Positions 36,396 through 45,118 of a DNA stretch of 64,000 nt are shown here, piece by piece. The stretch lies in the NCBI GenBank assembly GCA_001899145.1, contig MKVF01000004.1:1-64000 (forward strand). The letters run 5' to 3'. Under the pieces are notes generated by a model. The model was given only the letters and a program-made list of their open reading frames with translations. It was not told the DNA's origin and did not search any database. This stretch comes from Flavobacteriia bacterium 40-80. Lineage in GTDB: Bacteria; Bacteroidota; Bacteroidia; Flavobacteriales_D; Crocinitomicaceae. Numbering within the stretch: position 1 is the first letter of the stretch; every line of letters starts with the position of its first letter. Position numbers and translations under genes: made by a program.

Positions 36396-38324
36396 ATGAA
36401 CAGGCACATTATGAGAATTCTGTTTTCAAAATTATTTTTTTACATCCTCTTGCTTTCTTATTCCATTTCCGGATTCGGACAGGATAAAGAATATGAGAAA
36501 TACCTGGATTCCTTAGAATCTTACCTGACAAAAAAAGACGACAGTCTGAAGCTGCTTGCTATCAGCGATCTGGCATGGGAATATAATTCCATTGATGTAA
36601 ACAGAGCTATCCGGTTATCGCTGAAAGGAGCTGCGATCGCTGAAAAGCTGAAACGGAAATATGCAATAGGACAGGCGTATGCGGATTTAGGAACTTCTTA
36701 TTACTTCAAACGTGACTTTGACTCATCCGCCTATTATTATCTGAAGGCCTTAAACATCACAAAAAATACAGGTGATTCCTTAGAACTGGCTTCTTTATAT
36801 AATAAGCTGGGAGCACTTTACAAGGAACGGGCAGAGTATCAGACTTCCCTGTCCTACAGCTTCAAATCACTGGCGATTTATCAAAAGCTGAAAAACCAGC
36901 GCAAAGCTGCTTTGCTTTACAATAATATCGGTGTTTCTTATGAAGAACTGAAAAACTTTAAATTGGCAGCATCTTATTATAAAAAAGCCCTGAACATTAA
37001 TATTCAGGAGAACAACAAGGAAGGAATTGCACGGAATTACGTCGGTATGGGAAATGTTTCCATAACGCTTAACAAAATGGATGAAGCATTCGTTTATTAC
37101 CAAAAGGCAGCAGCTATTTTCCGTGAGCTTGGCTGGGGGATTGAATTATCGGTTGCGTTAAACAATATGGGAGATGTGCTGGATCATCAGAAAAAGTATG
37201 CTGCCTCTCTTGAAAAACGATTAGAAGCGCTGCAGATTGCCGAAGAAATAGAGGACATTCAGTCACAGGCAAAATATCATCTTTATGTGGCAGATGTTCT
37301 TATGAAAATGAAGCGTTTTGAAGAGGCGTTACCTCATATCCATACTTCGGAAAAATTGTTTACCGATATAAGATCACACGAAATTCAAATGGATTTATTC
37401 GAAATGTATTCCAAATATTATTTCGGAAGTGATGATTTCGAAAAAGGAAGTGATTTCCTTAACAAATTCCACGCATTAAAAGACAGTGTTTACAGCGCAG
37501 AGCTTTCCGAAAATATCGCTTCTATGGAAGTAAAGCACAATACACAGCAGCTGCGCCTGGAAAAAGCAGAGGCAGAAGCTAAAAAGCTGCGTGCCACGCA
37601 ACAACGGAACTATATCGCTTTGGGGACACTTTTTCTGTTAATTACCGGAAGCGTCATTTTTTACAATTCGCGCCAGAAGATCAAACGAACGGAAGAACGA
37701 AAAAGGATCAGCGCCATGCTGCAATCTGAAGAAGAGGAACGGGCACGAATCGCGCGGGATCTGCATGACGGGCTGGGACAGATTCTGTCCACTGCACGGA
37801 TCAATGCAGCGGCCCTGGAAGGTGTTATTGCGCAGGAAGACGAGCCAATTTTACGGACAACATTAAATCTCATCGATCAGTCCGTTACAGATCTGCGAAG
37901 CATTTCACACAACCTGATGCCGCAGGTACTTTCCGAAAAGGGATTAATTGAAGCTGTAAGGGAATTGACAGATAAAATTAATTCTGCCAGAGAGCTGCAG
38001 GTTCAGTTTTTCTATCCACAAGGATTTCCCCCGCTGGAGAAACCCGTACAAGTCGTACTTTACCGCGTCATTCAGGAAATTGTCAACAATATGCTGAAAC
38101 ATGCGTCAGCAACGGCAATTACGATCACTTTATTGGTGAGGAACCGGACTTTTATCGTTCAGATCGAGGATAACGGAAAGGGATTCGACACAGAACTGAT
38201 CGAAAAAAGCAGCGGAATAGGCTGGAAAAACATCAAAACCCGCTTATCACTGATAAGCGCACAATTACGCCTTACCAGCGAAGCAGGAAAGGGGACAAAA
38301 GTACTAATTGAAGGAACAATATGA
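36396..38324 (+). CDS. TPR-containing sensor histidine kinase (HisKA_3 type)
   Basis: Sensor kinase of 642 residues. A signal peptide (Met6 at 36411 is an alternative start; cleavage near GFGQ-D) is followed by about six tetratricopeptide repeats (for example ALLYNNIGVSYEELKNFKLAASYYKKALNI), a short coiled coil (LEKAEAEAKKLRATQQ), a membrane helix (ALGTLFLLITGSVIFY), and the kinase: His457 in ARIARDLHDGLGQIL and the ATPase motifs VIQEIVNNMLKHA and DNGKGFD. It is of the NarX/DegS class. It overlaps its response regulator by 4 bases. The signal is unknown; Bacteroidota TPR kinases are common orphan sensors. Confidence 0.94.
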   Translation: MNRHIMRILFSKLFFYILLLSYSISGFGQDKEYEKYLDSLESYLTKKDDSLKLLAISDLAWEYNSIDVNRAIRLSLKGAAIAEKLKRKYAIGQAYADLGTSYYFKRDFDSSAYYYLKALNITKNTGDSLELASLYNKLGALYKERAEYQTSLSYSFKSLAIYQKLKNQRKAALLYNNIGVSYEELKNFKLAASYYKKALNINIQENNKEGIARNYVGMGNVSITLNKMDEAFVYYQKAAAIFRELGWGIELSVALNNMGDVLDHQKKYAASLEKRLEALQIAEEIEDIQSQAKYHLYVADVLMKMKRFEEALPHIHTSEKLFTDIRSHEIQMDLFEMYSKYYFGSDDFEKGSDFLNKFHALKDSVYSAELSENIASMEVKHNTQQLRLEKAEAEAKKLRATQQRNYIALGTLFLLITGSVIFYNSRQKIKRTEERKRISAMLQSEEEERARIARDLHDGLGQILSTARINAAALEGVIAQEDEPILRTTLNLIDQSVTDLRSISHNLMPQVLSEKGLIEAVRELTDKINSARELQVQFFYPQGFPPLEKPVQVVLYRVIQEIVNNMLKHASATAITITLLVRNRTFIVQIEDNGKGFDTELIEKSSGIGWKNIKTRLSLISAQLRLTSEAGKGTKVLIEGTI

Positions 38325-38974
38325 ATGCAGAGGAAAAAATAAAGCTCATGATCGTGGACGACCATCAGATGATCATCGATGGAATAAAATCATTGCTTAG
38401 AAAAGAAAAGCAGTTTGAATTTATCGCGGAAGCAACAAGTGGAGAACAAGGCGTAGAAATGCTGAAAGTTACTGTTCCTGATATTGTGATCGCAGATATC
38501 AGCATGCCGGGAATGGACGGAAAAGAGCTTATAAAATACATCAAGGAGCAGTTCCCGGAAATCCGGATTCTTGTACTGTCCATGCACAATGATGCGGAGA
38601 TCATCGGAGATGTGATGCTGCTGGAAGCAGAAGGTTACATCCTGAAAAATACAGGCAGGGAAGAACTTGTAAAAGCATTGCAAAAAATTGCTGACGGCGG
38701 AACTTTTTACAGTGAAGAGGTCTTTCAGACGCTCATTAAAAAGCAAAAGGAATTTATACGGGAAAACAGAGCCCAGCTGGTATTAAGTGACCGGGAAATC
38801 GAAATTATCCGGCTGATCACGCTCGAATACTCCAATGAGGAAATCGCGGAACAATTATTTATCAGTAAACGCACGGTAGAAACGCACCGGAAGAATATCA
38901 ATTTCAAAACCAACGTAAAAACGGTAATAGGGCTGGTTAAATATGCCATCCGGAATGAGCTGGTTACGGTTTGA
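38321..38974 (+). CDS. NarL/FixJ family response regulator
   Basis: Response regulator of 217 residues: receiver domain with acidic pair Asp13-Asp14 and phospho-acceptor Asp59 (DIVIADISMPGMDG), then a LuxR-type helix-turn-helix (LSDREIEIIRLITLEYSNEEIAEQLFISKRTVETHRKNI). Overlap with the kinase start-stop (ATGA) shows that they are partners. Its targets are unknown; the nearest divergent candidate is catalase, but no shared site was found. Confidence 0.95.
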   Translation: MNAEEKIKLMIVDDHQMIIDGIKSLLRKEKQFEFIAEATSGEQGVEMLKVTVPDIVIADISMPGMDGKELIKYIKEQFPEIRILVLSMHNDAEIIGDVMLLEAEGYILKNTGREELVKALQKIADGGTFYSEEVFQTLIKKQKEFIRENRAQLVLSDREIEIIRLITLEYSNEEIAEQLFISKRTVETHRKNINFKTNVKTVIGLVKYAIRNELVTV

Positions 38975-38978
38975 GGGG

Positions 38979-39041
38979 TTGCAAATTACAGATTACAGAT
39001 TGCAAATTGCAGATTGCAGATTGCAGATTTTAGGATTACGG
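38979..39041 (+). repeat. exact heptad tandem array (TTGCAGA type)
   Basis: Seven uninterrupted 7-base units TTGCAAA, TTACAGA, TTACAGA, TTGCAAA, TTGCAGA, TTGCAGA, TTGCAGA (38979-39027), followed by two degenerate units TTTTAGG and ATTACGG. It lies 4 bases after the response-regulator stop codon. Confidence 0.9.
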
Positions 39042-39167
39042 AAAATAAGCTATCTCTTTTTTTGGCAATAATAGTAGCGAATATCATTGTTATCAGCAGC
39101 AGATGAAACTGTCCGGGCATGGTTTCAAGGTGTTAGCATTGTGCTATAACAGTAATCAGTGATCATC

Positions 39168-39386
39168 TTATCTGATCAGTGTCATCAGCGTTCTTTTACA
39201 GTCTGTCACCTCTTGCTCTGAACAAGATATTTTCCTGATATTAGGTATTTCCGGTATTTCTTGCTCACCACAGGCGACAAAGCTGATTTCAACATTTTTA
39301 CTGTCATAAAAATACTCTGCCAGTAATCCTCCGAAGTAGCCTCCTACTCCACCGATTCCCGCTATAATTATTTTTATTTTCTTCAT
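39168..39386 (-). pseudogene. truncated ketopantoate reductase (panE/apbA) fragment
   Basis: ORF of 72 residues whose first 40 residues are the NAD(P)-binding start of a 2-dehydropantoate 2-reductase: MKKIKIIIAGIGGVGGYFGG, then LLAEYF...ISFVACGE. The full enzyme is about 300 residues; after residue 40 the sequence (EIPEIPNIRKISCSEQEVTDCKRTL) no longer resembles the family. It is therefore a decayed remnant or a frame-shifted 5' piece. It lies next to the heptad array at 38.98-39.04 kb and 30 bases from the amidohydrolase gene. Function as an intact protein is unlikely. Confidence 0.7.
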
Positions 39387-39416
39387 TGCTGCGTCCTGTC
39401 GTTTTGAAACGATGTC

Positions 39417-40784
39417 TTATATAATTCTCTTTCCGTCTTTGATAATTATTTTTTTACCGATAAAGTTTTGTGCATTTTCAAAAGGACTTTTCTCCCAAAT
39501 CAACAGATTTGCCTTTTTTCCTTTTTCTATACTGCCCACTTCATTTTCTATCCCGATGGCTCTCGCACCATTATAGCTTGCGATTTTAAAAATAGCTTCT
39601 GTTTTAAAACCGTATTTAGCCAGGATGATCAACTCGGAAAGATTAACTTTTCCACCATTCGGCATATCAGATCCTAAGCGGATTTCAATTCCTGCTTCGT
39701 GCATTTGCCGTACATAATTCATCATTATTGTGAAGTTTTCCCTGCATCTCTCCAATTGTTTTTCACTTAAGGTCAGATCTTTCTTTTGTGTAAAAAATGT
39801 AGGCTCGATCTGTTCATAAAGACGGTGCAAAGTAGTAGAAAATGTTGCATTATTTTCTTTCAGCTTTTTAATGAAAAGGTGCATTTCTGCCTCTCTGTTC
39901 TCTTTTATAAAACGAAATTGTTCCAGGAAAAATTCAATCACTTTACTTTCTGAGGTCAGCTCCCCGAAATTGGTTTGAAATTGCTGATCGAGCTTTGCCC
40001 AATCTTCATCGCTCATGATCACACTATTCGGAATCAAAGCTATATGTTCATAATTTTTCAATCCTTTTTCTAAGGTTTGCGGAATGGTCAGGTATTCGGG
40101 ATTGAAATCACCAATATGACCATAAGTTCTTATTTTAAGGCTGTCGGCAACTTTTAAAACGGTGGAAAATTCCGGTTCCTTCAAACGGTGATAAAGCTTA
40201 ACCTGCCGGATACCCAAATGATAGTATTCCAGCAGTTTTTGCCTTGCGACCTGAGATGAAATAACTTCTGTATGGGCAATATAAGGTATTCTGTTGTCTT
40301 TTGAGATCAAAGCACCGCCACAGACAATAAGATCAACACTTTTATATACGGAATGACGCTGCCAGAACAGCAGCTCTTTCAGCCAGCTTTCGGGTTGCCC
40401 CATCGTCATTACAGTAGTAGTTCCGTAAGGCAGGTATTCATCTGAAAGCCTTTTCCGGAGCAGATCCAGGCTGTCTTTTGGTAATGTTACAGGCGCTTTC
40501 TCGTAGTCACCGAACACATCTGTAGGATGAATATGCGGATCAATAAAAGAAGGTGTTACCAGTTTTCCTTTAGCATCAATAATTTCTTTTGCAGCGTAGT
40601 TTCTGCTATTGGAGATCTTCTCTATTTTTCCGTTTGTAATCAGGATATTTTTGTTGTATAAAATCTTTCCTGATTTAACATCCAGCACGTTTGCGTTTTG
40701 AATAATCAGGTCGTATTTTTTTGCAGGCTGACAGCTTAGGAACAATAAGGTCAGCAACAATAATGCAGAGAATGTCAGCTTCAT
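39417..40784 (-). CDS. amidohydrolase family lipoprotein
   Basis: Lipoprotein of 455 residues (lipobox LFLSC, Cys18) with the metal-dependent amidohydrolase barrel. Metal ligands are visible as PSFIDPHIHPTDV (HxH), RQVKLYHRL (bridging Lys), RTYGHIGDF (His) and LGSDMPNGG (catalytic Asp). The flanking beta sandwich begins YDLIIQNANVLDVKSGKILYNKNILITNGKIEKI and ends EVGSIEKGKKANLLIWE. The nearest known types are imidazolonepropionase- and prolidase-like enzymes; the substrate is unknown. The protein is membrane anchored and faces the periplasm. Confidence 0.92.
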   Translation of the reverse strand: MKLTFSALLLLTLLFLSCQPAKKYDLIIQNANVLDVKSGKILYNKNILITNGKIEKISNSRNYAAKEIIDAKGKLVTPSFIDPHIHPTDVFGDYEKAPVTLPKDSLDLLRKRLSDEYLPYGTTTVMTMGQPESWLKELLFWQRHSVYKSVDLIVCGGALISKDNRIPYIAHTEVISSQVARQKLLEYYHLGIRQVKLYHRLKEPEFSTVLKVADSLKIRTYGHIGDFNPEYLTIPQTLEKGLKNYEHIALIPNSVIMSDEDWAKLDQQFQTNFGELTSESKVIEFFLEQFRFIKENREAEMHLFIKKLKENNATFSTTLHRLYEQIEPTFFTQKKDLTLSEKQLERCRENFTIMMNYVRQMHEAGIEIRLGSDMPNGGKVNLSELIILAKYGFKTEAIFKIASYNGARAIGIENEVGSIEKGKKANLLIWEKSPFENAQNFIGKKIIIKDGKRII

Positions 40785-40832
40785 TAAATTTATTTCGTGT
40801 TACTTTTACACTTTTTGACCTTTAACATTTAC

Positions 40833-41114
40833 CTAGCTCAACACATCCTGAATACCGGTATCTTTCTTAAATGCAGCGGCTGCAAACGGACAAAGCGGAA
40901 TAACTTTCAGATCGTTTTCCCGGGCAAATTTTACGGCCGCTAAAACCAGTTCTTTTCCGACACCTTTTCCACCGAAGGCAGGATCCACTTCAGTATGATC
41001 GATGATGAATTTGTCATTCCCTGCCCAGGAATAAGTCATTAATCCGGCTTGTTTTCCATCGGAAAAAGCGCTGAACTCACCGCGTGTTTCGTTATTGTTT
41101 TGCTGTATTTCCAT
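40833..41114 (-). CDS. GNAT family N-acetyltransferase, short YjdJ type
   Basis: Acetyltransferase of 93 residues of the short Gcn5-related clade (Acetyltransf_CG). Motifs are GLMTYSWAGNDKFIIDHTEVDPAFGGKGVGKELV (acetyl-CoA pyrophosphate loop around GGKGVG) and VIPLCPFAAAAFKKD, typical of this clade. The substrate is unknown. It lies 11 bases after the TMEM175-like gene and probably shares its mRNA. Confidence 0.92.
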   Translation of the reverse strand: MEIQQNNNETRGEFSAFSDGKQAGLMTYSWAGNDKFIIDHTEVDPAFGGKGVGKELVLAAVKFARENDLKVIPLCPFAAAAFKKDTGIQDVLS

Positions 41115-41125
41115 CTTTAAATTTT

Positions 41126-41698
41126 TTAATCCATATTTTTTTCAATTCTCCGGTCAGGAATCAGCCAGATTGCCGCAACGATGGCGTAGCAAAGTGTACT
41201 GATACCGGGAAAATAAAAAGACAATGCGATTCCGACAATATATAAAAACATGGATAAATATTCCTTTTGATTGTTTTTAACTGCTTTTGCCAGTACAGAA
41301 TCCCGGCCTTCGAGCCCGATAATTGATTTTTCTAAAATAGTAAAAGCTATTGCACATAAAATCAATACGACTCCGTATGCAGCAACAGTATTTTCAGCAA
41401 AATGATTTTCGCCCATCCAGCCGGTCGCAACCGGAATTAAGGAAAGGCAAAAAAGCTGAAACAAATTCGCCCACAACACTTTTCCATTAACTTTTTTCGC
41501 CGCCTGAAACATGTGATGATGGTTGTTCCAGTAAATTCCGACGTAAATAAAGCTCAGAATATAGGAAACGAATTTCGGGATCAAGGCTTTAAGGTCAGAA
41601 AAAGCAGAACCTTCCGGAACTTTGAGCTCCAGCACCATAATGGTAATGATAATAGCGATAACTCCGTCGCTGAATGCTTCTAATCTTCCTTTAGTCAT
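41126..41698 (-). CDS. TMEM175 family (DUF1211) potassium channel
   Basis: Integral membrane protein of 190 residues with about six helices. The defining motif RLEAFSDGVIAIIITIMVLEL begins the first helix (R-x3-FSDGVxAI), followed by WNNHHHMFQAAKKVNG, also typical. Bacterial TMEM175 members are reported as K+ channels acting as tetramers. It overlaps neither neighbour; the gap to the upstream FMN reductase gene is 3 bases, so a three-gene operon with it and the acetyltransferase is likely. Confidence 0.92.
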   Translation of the reverse strand: MTKGRLEAFSDGVIAIIITIMVLELKVPEGSAFSDLKALIPKFVSYILSFIYVGIYWNNHHHMFQAAKKVNGKVLWANLFQLFCLSLIPVATGWMGENHFAENTVAAYGVVLILCAIAFTILEKSIIGLEGRDSVLAKAVKNNQKEYLSMFLYIVGIALSFYFPGISTLCYAIVAAIWLIPDRRIEKNMD

Positions 41699-41701
41699 TG
41701 T

Positions 41702-42229
41702 TTACAGTTGTTTTTTGAAATTTTCAATTTTGGCTTTTAAACCGGAAAGAAGCTCCGGATCAATTACACCGTTTTCTGCATCAAAATTCTCATAAAACTT
41801 CGGCAGAGAAAAGGCTTCCTTAATATCAGCTCCGAATTGCGGGAAAAATTTCTGTGCTTCTGCCATAACATTTCCTCCTCCAAAACCTCCCGGAGAAGCG
41901 GTCATTAAAAACATCGGTTTGTCCTGGAAAACTTTCACATTGATTCGTGAGCACCAATCGAAAATATTTTTAAACGCAGCGGAATAAGAGCGATTATGTT
42001 CTGCTAAGGAACAGATTATAACATCACATTCCTCAATATTTTTTAAAAAATGATACGCCGGTTCCGGAAAGCCGTTTTTTTCCAGATCAACAGAAAAAAC
42101 GGGCATCAGATAGTCGTTGAGATCAATTAAATTAACTTCTGTGCCGGGAAAGCTCCTGAGTACAAATTTTACCAGCTGCCTGTTAATCGAAGTGGAAGAA
42201 TTGCTTCCTGCAAATGCGAATATTTTCAT
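41702..42229 (-). CDS. NADPH-dependent FMN reductase
   Basis: Flavodoxin-fold oxidoreductase of 175 residues. The FMN phosphate loop is FAGSNSSTSINRQLV (6-20), the ring-binding segment VIICSLAEHNRSYSAAFKNIFDW replaces the family's usual P-E-Y/H-N motif with A-E-H-N-R-S, and TASPGGFGGGN follows. It reduces FMN or quinone/azo-type substrates with NAD(P)H. It is the first gene of the operon that includes the TMEM175-like and acetyltransferase genes. Confidence 0.92.
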   Translation of the reverse strand: MKIFAFAGSNSSTSINRQLVKFVLRSFPGTEVNLIDLNDYLMPVFSVDLEKNGFPEPAYHFLKNIEECDVIICSLAEHNRSYSAAFKNIFDWCSRINVKVFQDKPMFLMTASPGGFGGGNVMAEAQKFFPQFGADIKEAFSLPKFYENFDAENGVIDPELLSGLKAKIENFKKQL

Positions 42230-42627
42230 CGTTATTGTATTTAATCGTTTGTTTAATTTTTCAGCTAATCCCGGTTCCCTTTTAAAATCCGTTTACCAAA
42301 GCAACCAGGTTCCTTTTACCGAAGATAATTAAAAACTCTGTAAATAGTTTTTATCCTGTTCGTTTACTAAATAATAAAAAGGATAAATTATGAATTTTAA
42401 ATATTTAATTATGAATTAAATTCCGGAGCAGCTGAATTTACAATCTTTCAATCTTCAATTTTTACATCACCAAAATACCGGATAATACGTAGTGCAAATA
42501 CCAACCGGACGGTATAGACGGAGCATTCCGCGTGCTTACATTTGTTTTTGAAAGATGGAGCAGAATCCACTCTGAAAAATAACCTGCTCCATTACGGAAT
42601 AAAAATTAAAATAAAACTAATATTACG
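42230..42627. other. 398-base divergent intergenic region
   Basis: AT-rich. It contains the heptad-phased stretch at 42386-42460 and the promoters of the FMN reductase operon and the T9SS gene, which I cannot place. Nothing else was recognised. Confidence 0.5.
42386..42460 (+). repeat. heptad-phased intergenic repeat (AATTATG type)
   Basis: Units AATTATG, AATTTTA, AATATTT, AATTATG, AATTAAA (42386-42420) are followed, after a GC-richer break, by ACAATCT, TTCAATC, TTCAATT-like words. It is less exact than the array at 38.98 kb. Confidence 0.6.
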
Positions 42628-43893
42628 ATGAAACAAAAATTCTTCAAGGTTCTGGCAGTTGCAAGTGCAATTGCTTTAACAACAGGTGCAACAGCACAAA
42701 ACTGGTTCAAAACCTCAGCTCCGGACACTATCAATTATCAGGGTATTCGTACATTCGGGAACGATACCATTTATGCATGGGGTATTACCGGAACTAATTA
42801 TAAACCGAATAAACTCATCAGCTCTTTTGACGGCGGCCAGACATGGAGTGTTCATAACATGAGTACCAACTATAGTGGCTTTGTAGCATCTCCGGCAGGA
42901 TTACATGTTAATTGGCAATACTCCGTAAATATGAAAGTAGAATACACAACAGACGGCGGCGCAACATGGCAGCTGATGCAGGGCAGCGAGGGTTACAAAC
43001 TCCAGGGACAGACGTTATTACCTAACGGGAAGCTGCTGTTGGGAGAAAACGCAGGCGGATATCTGAACGTATCACCCGATTATATTTCGATGGGAACAAA
43101 TTATGGTTCAATATATCAGTATAAAACCGACTACTGGACATCTGACATTAATCCTTCTTCAGGACGTATTATTCTCGGACGCAGTAACGGAGAAACTCAT
43201 TTGGGAATTTCAGACGATAACTGTCAAACAATCACAGACGTTTCGTTAGCAGGTCTGATAGGAAATATACACAGTCCGCTTGTCAGCTATTCCAAAAACA
43301 ATACCTGGTTTAATGCAAGGTTATACGGAATGTTGGTCAGCACCGACGACGGAAATACCTGGGTGAGCTGTAATACAAGCGCTTTCACTGGCGGGCTGAA
43401 AGATATGACGGCTACTCCAAATAGGGTCGTGGCAGGTTTAAACGACGGACATGTTTTCTCTTCTACTGACAACGGGCAATCGTGGTCGCTCTTCATGAAC
43501 GGGCTTCCGGACACGCTGGGAATAAACGGTCTCGGAAAAAGCAATAACGGAAGAATATGGCTGACCGAAGGAACATCAACATGGACGGAATCCACGAATG
43601 TTTGGAATCATAATGGCGGAATCTGGTACACCGATGATGCAGGTGCAACAACAGGTGTCACAGAGGCGGAACAACAAACCATTTTGAATATCTACCCGAA
43701 TCCTGCCAAAACGGTTTTGAACATTGAAACAAGAGAACCCGCAACTGTCAAAATACACAATGTATTAGGTGTTATGGTTGCTACACATAAGCTGAATGCA
43801 GGCAATAACAGCATTGATGTGAGTGGGCTTACGAATGGTGTTTACTTGATTAGCAATGAAAAAGGCAATATCGTAAAATTTATTCGTGAATAA
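42628..43893 (+). CDS. T9SS type A secreted protein with Asp-box repeats
   Basis: Secreted protein of 421 residues with signal peptide (cleavage near GATAQ-N). Four Asp-box (BNR) repeats mark a sialidase-like beta-propeller: SSFDGGQTWS, TTDGGATWQ, STDDGNTWV and STDNGQSWS. The last 75 residues are a type A T9SS sorting domain (ILNIYPNPAKTVLNIETRE, VKIHNVLGVMVATHKLNAGNNSIDVSGLTNGVYLIS). It is exported through the type IX system and attached to or released from the surface. Catalytic sialidase residues are not evident, so it is probably a binding or structural protein. Confidence 0.93.
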   Translation: MKQKFFKVLAVASAIALTTGATAQNWFKTSAPDTINYQGIRTFGNDTIYAWGITGTNYKPNKLISSFDGGQTWSVHNMSTNYSGFVASPAGLHVNWQYSVNMKVEYTTDGGATWQLMQGSEGYKLQGQTLLPNGKLLLGENAGGYLNVSPDYISMGTNYGSIYQYKTDYWTSDINPSSGRIILGRSNGETHLGISDDNCQTITDVSLAGLIGNIHSPLVSYSKNNTWFNARLYGMLVSTDDGNTWVSCNTSAFTGGLKDMTATPNRVVAGLNDGHVFSSTDNGQSWSLFMNGLPDTLGINGLGKSNNGRIWLTEGTSTWTESTNVWNHNGGIWYTDDAGATTGVTEAEQQTILNIYPNPAKTVLNIETREPATVKIHNVLGVMVATHKLNAGNNSIDVSGLTNGVYLISNEKGNIVKFIRE

Positions 43894-43935
43894 TTCACGA
43901 CAGGAAATTTTTAATCGCAAACAATAAAAGCACTA

Positions 43936-45021
43936 ATGAAAAAAATAATCTTACTGTTAACACTCATGAGCATCGGAGCCGGAATGGTTTCCTGCGAGAA
44001 AATTTTTAAGAAGAAAAACAAAGGCGAAGAATTACCAGATGGCTGGAAACGCTATCAATACACACTTCCTGCAGGGCCTCTTGAAGTTGTCAGCCTGGCT
44101 GTTGATAATGCCGGTGTTCCTTATATCGTGACTTCTCACACGCTTTACCGCTTAGATGGCGAAACATTTACATCTGTTCCGGCTGACCATGTAGATGCTT
44201 CTGTTTCCGGAGTAACATTTGACAAGAATAATAACTTATTTATTTCTTATTTTGCTCCTTTCAGCACAAGTGGCGGTATTTCCAAATTAAACGGAGCGAG
44301 CTGGACGCGGTTAAATACGGACAAAAATTTTAATACCGTCTTTGCAGATAAATCAGGTAACGTTTTCGCAGGAAGTAATGACGGGCTATATGAATACAAC
44401 GGAACTGAATTTGTGAAAATTGACGGATTTGATGATCCGGTCTCAGCTATAGTACAAGATGCTTCAGGCGCATTGTGGTTTGGAGCGAATGTACCCGATC
44501 CAAACCAGGGAAATGCGGATATCACAGTCAGATATGACGGCACATCATTTACACAATATCACCCGGGTGCTGTTGATTATGACAGAGGTACTAATGCAGT
44601 AACAGCTGATTCCTACGGCAATGTATATTTTTCCGGTTGGAATAAAGCGGGAAGCGGACAGATATGGCAACTTATCAAAGTGTTGAAATACGATGGCTCC
44701 TTATTTTCACTGTTAACGCTTCCCAAAAACAACGAGGGTGATTTTCTATACAGCTATAATGGTGCTTTAGTATGTGCTGCAGGCTCAACCTTATGGGGAA
44801 TTCTTGACGGTGATCTCGTTACTTTATCAAACGGGGAAAAACCTTTGAGTGATTACCTGGGAGGTGAAAAATGTGAATGTAAAGGCAACTCATCCGATTT
44901 CGTTGATATGAAATCGTACGGGAGCAAATTATGGGTGCTGTCCGGTCACGAAGATGAAAATGTAGTAAGTACATATAATTTCGGAAAACCTGAAACCGGC
45001 TACTTATATTTATATGAATAA
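43936..45021 (+). CDS. propeller-like lipoprotein
   Basis: Lipoprotein of 361 residues (lipobox MVSC, Cys20) with repeated blade-like segments of about 40 residues: VVSLAVDNAGVPYIVTSHTLYRLDG, VSGVTFDKNNNLFISYFAP, NTVFADKSGNVFAGSNDGLYEYNG, VSAIVQDASGALWFGAN, and NAVTADSYGNVYFSGWN. This resembles the reg_prop/two-component-regulator propeller type. A short C-x-C motif (KCECKGN) occurs near residue 315. It follows the T9SS propeller gene by 42 bases and ends at a terminator, suggesting a two-gene unit of surface propellers. Function unknown. Confidence 0.8.
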   Translation: MKKIILLLTLMSIGAGMVSCEKIFKKKNKGEELPDGWKRYQYTLPAGPLEVVSLAVDNAGVPYIVTSHTLYRLDGETFTSVPADHVDASVSGVTFDKNNNLFISYFAPFSTSGGISKLNGASWTRLNTDKNFNTVFADKSGNVFAGSNDGLYEYNGTEFVKIDGFDDPVSAIVQDASGALWFGANVPDPNQGNADITVRYDGTSFTQYHPGAVDYDRGTNAVTADSYGNVYFSGWNKAGSGQIWQLIKVLKYDGSLFSLLTLPKNNEGDFLYSYNGALVCAAGSTLWGILDGDLVTLSNGEKPLSDYLGGEKCECKGNSSDFVDMKSYGSKLWVLSGHEDENVVSTYNFGKPETGYLYLYE

Positions 45022-45077
45022 TCAAGGTCGTAAAAAAACAGACAATTAAACCCGTTCAGATTTATTAAGAACAAACC

Positions 45078-45106
45078 AAAAGCAGAGCCGGAACAACTCT
45101 GCTTTT
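45078..45106. terminator. bidirectional intrinsic terminator
   Basis: Perfect 10-bp stem AAAAGCAGAG / CTCTGCTTTT with a 9-base loop, between convergent genes. Confidence 0.93.
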
Positions 45107-45118
45107 GACTTTTTAGCA

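Noticed and set aside
36396-38974. Catalase controlled by the adjacent histidine kinase-regulator pair
   Set aside because: The divergent 470-base gap shows no shared repeat or inverted site; proximity alone is too weak to claim it.
38979-39041. Possible CRISPR array
   Set aside because: The repeats are 7 bp in direct contact, without spacers, and no cas gene is present; it is a simple tandem repeat.
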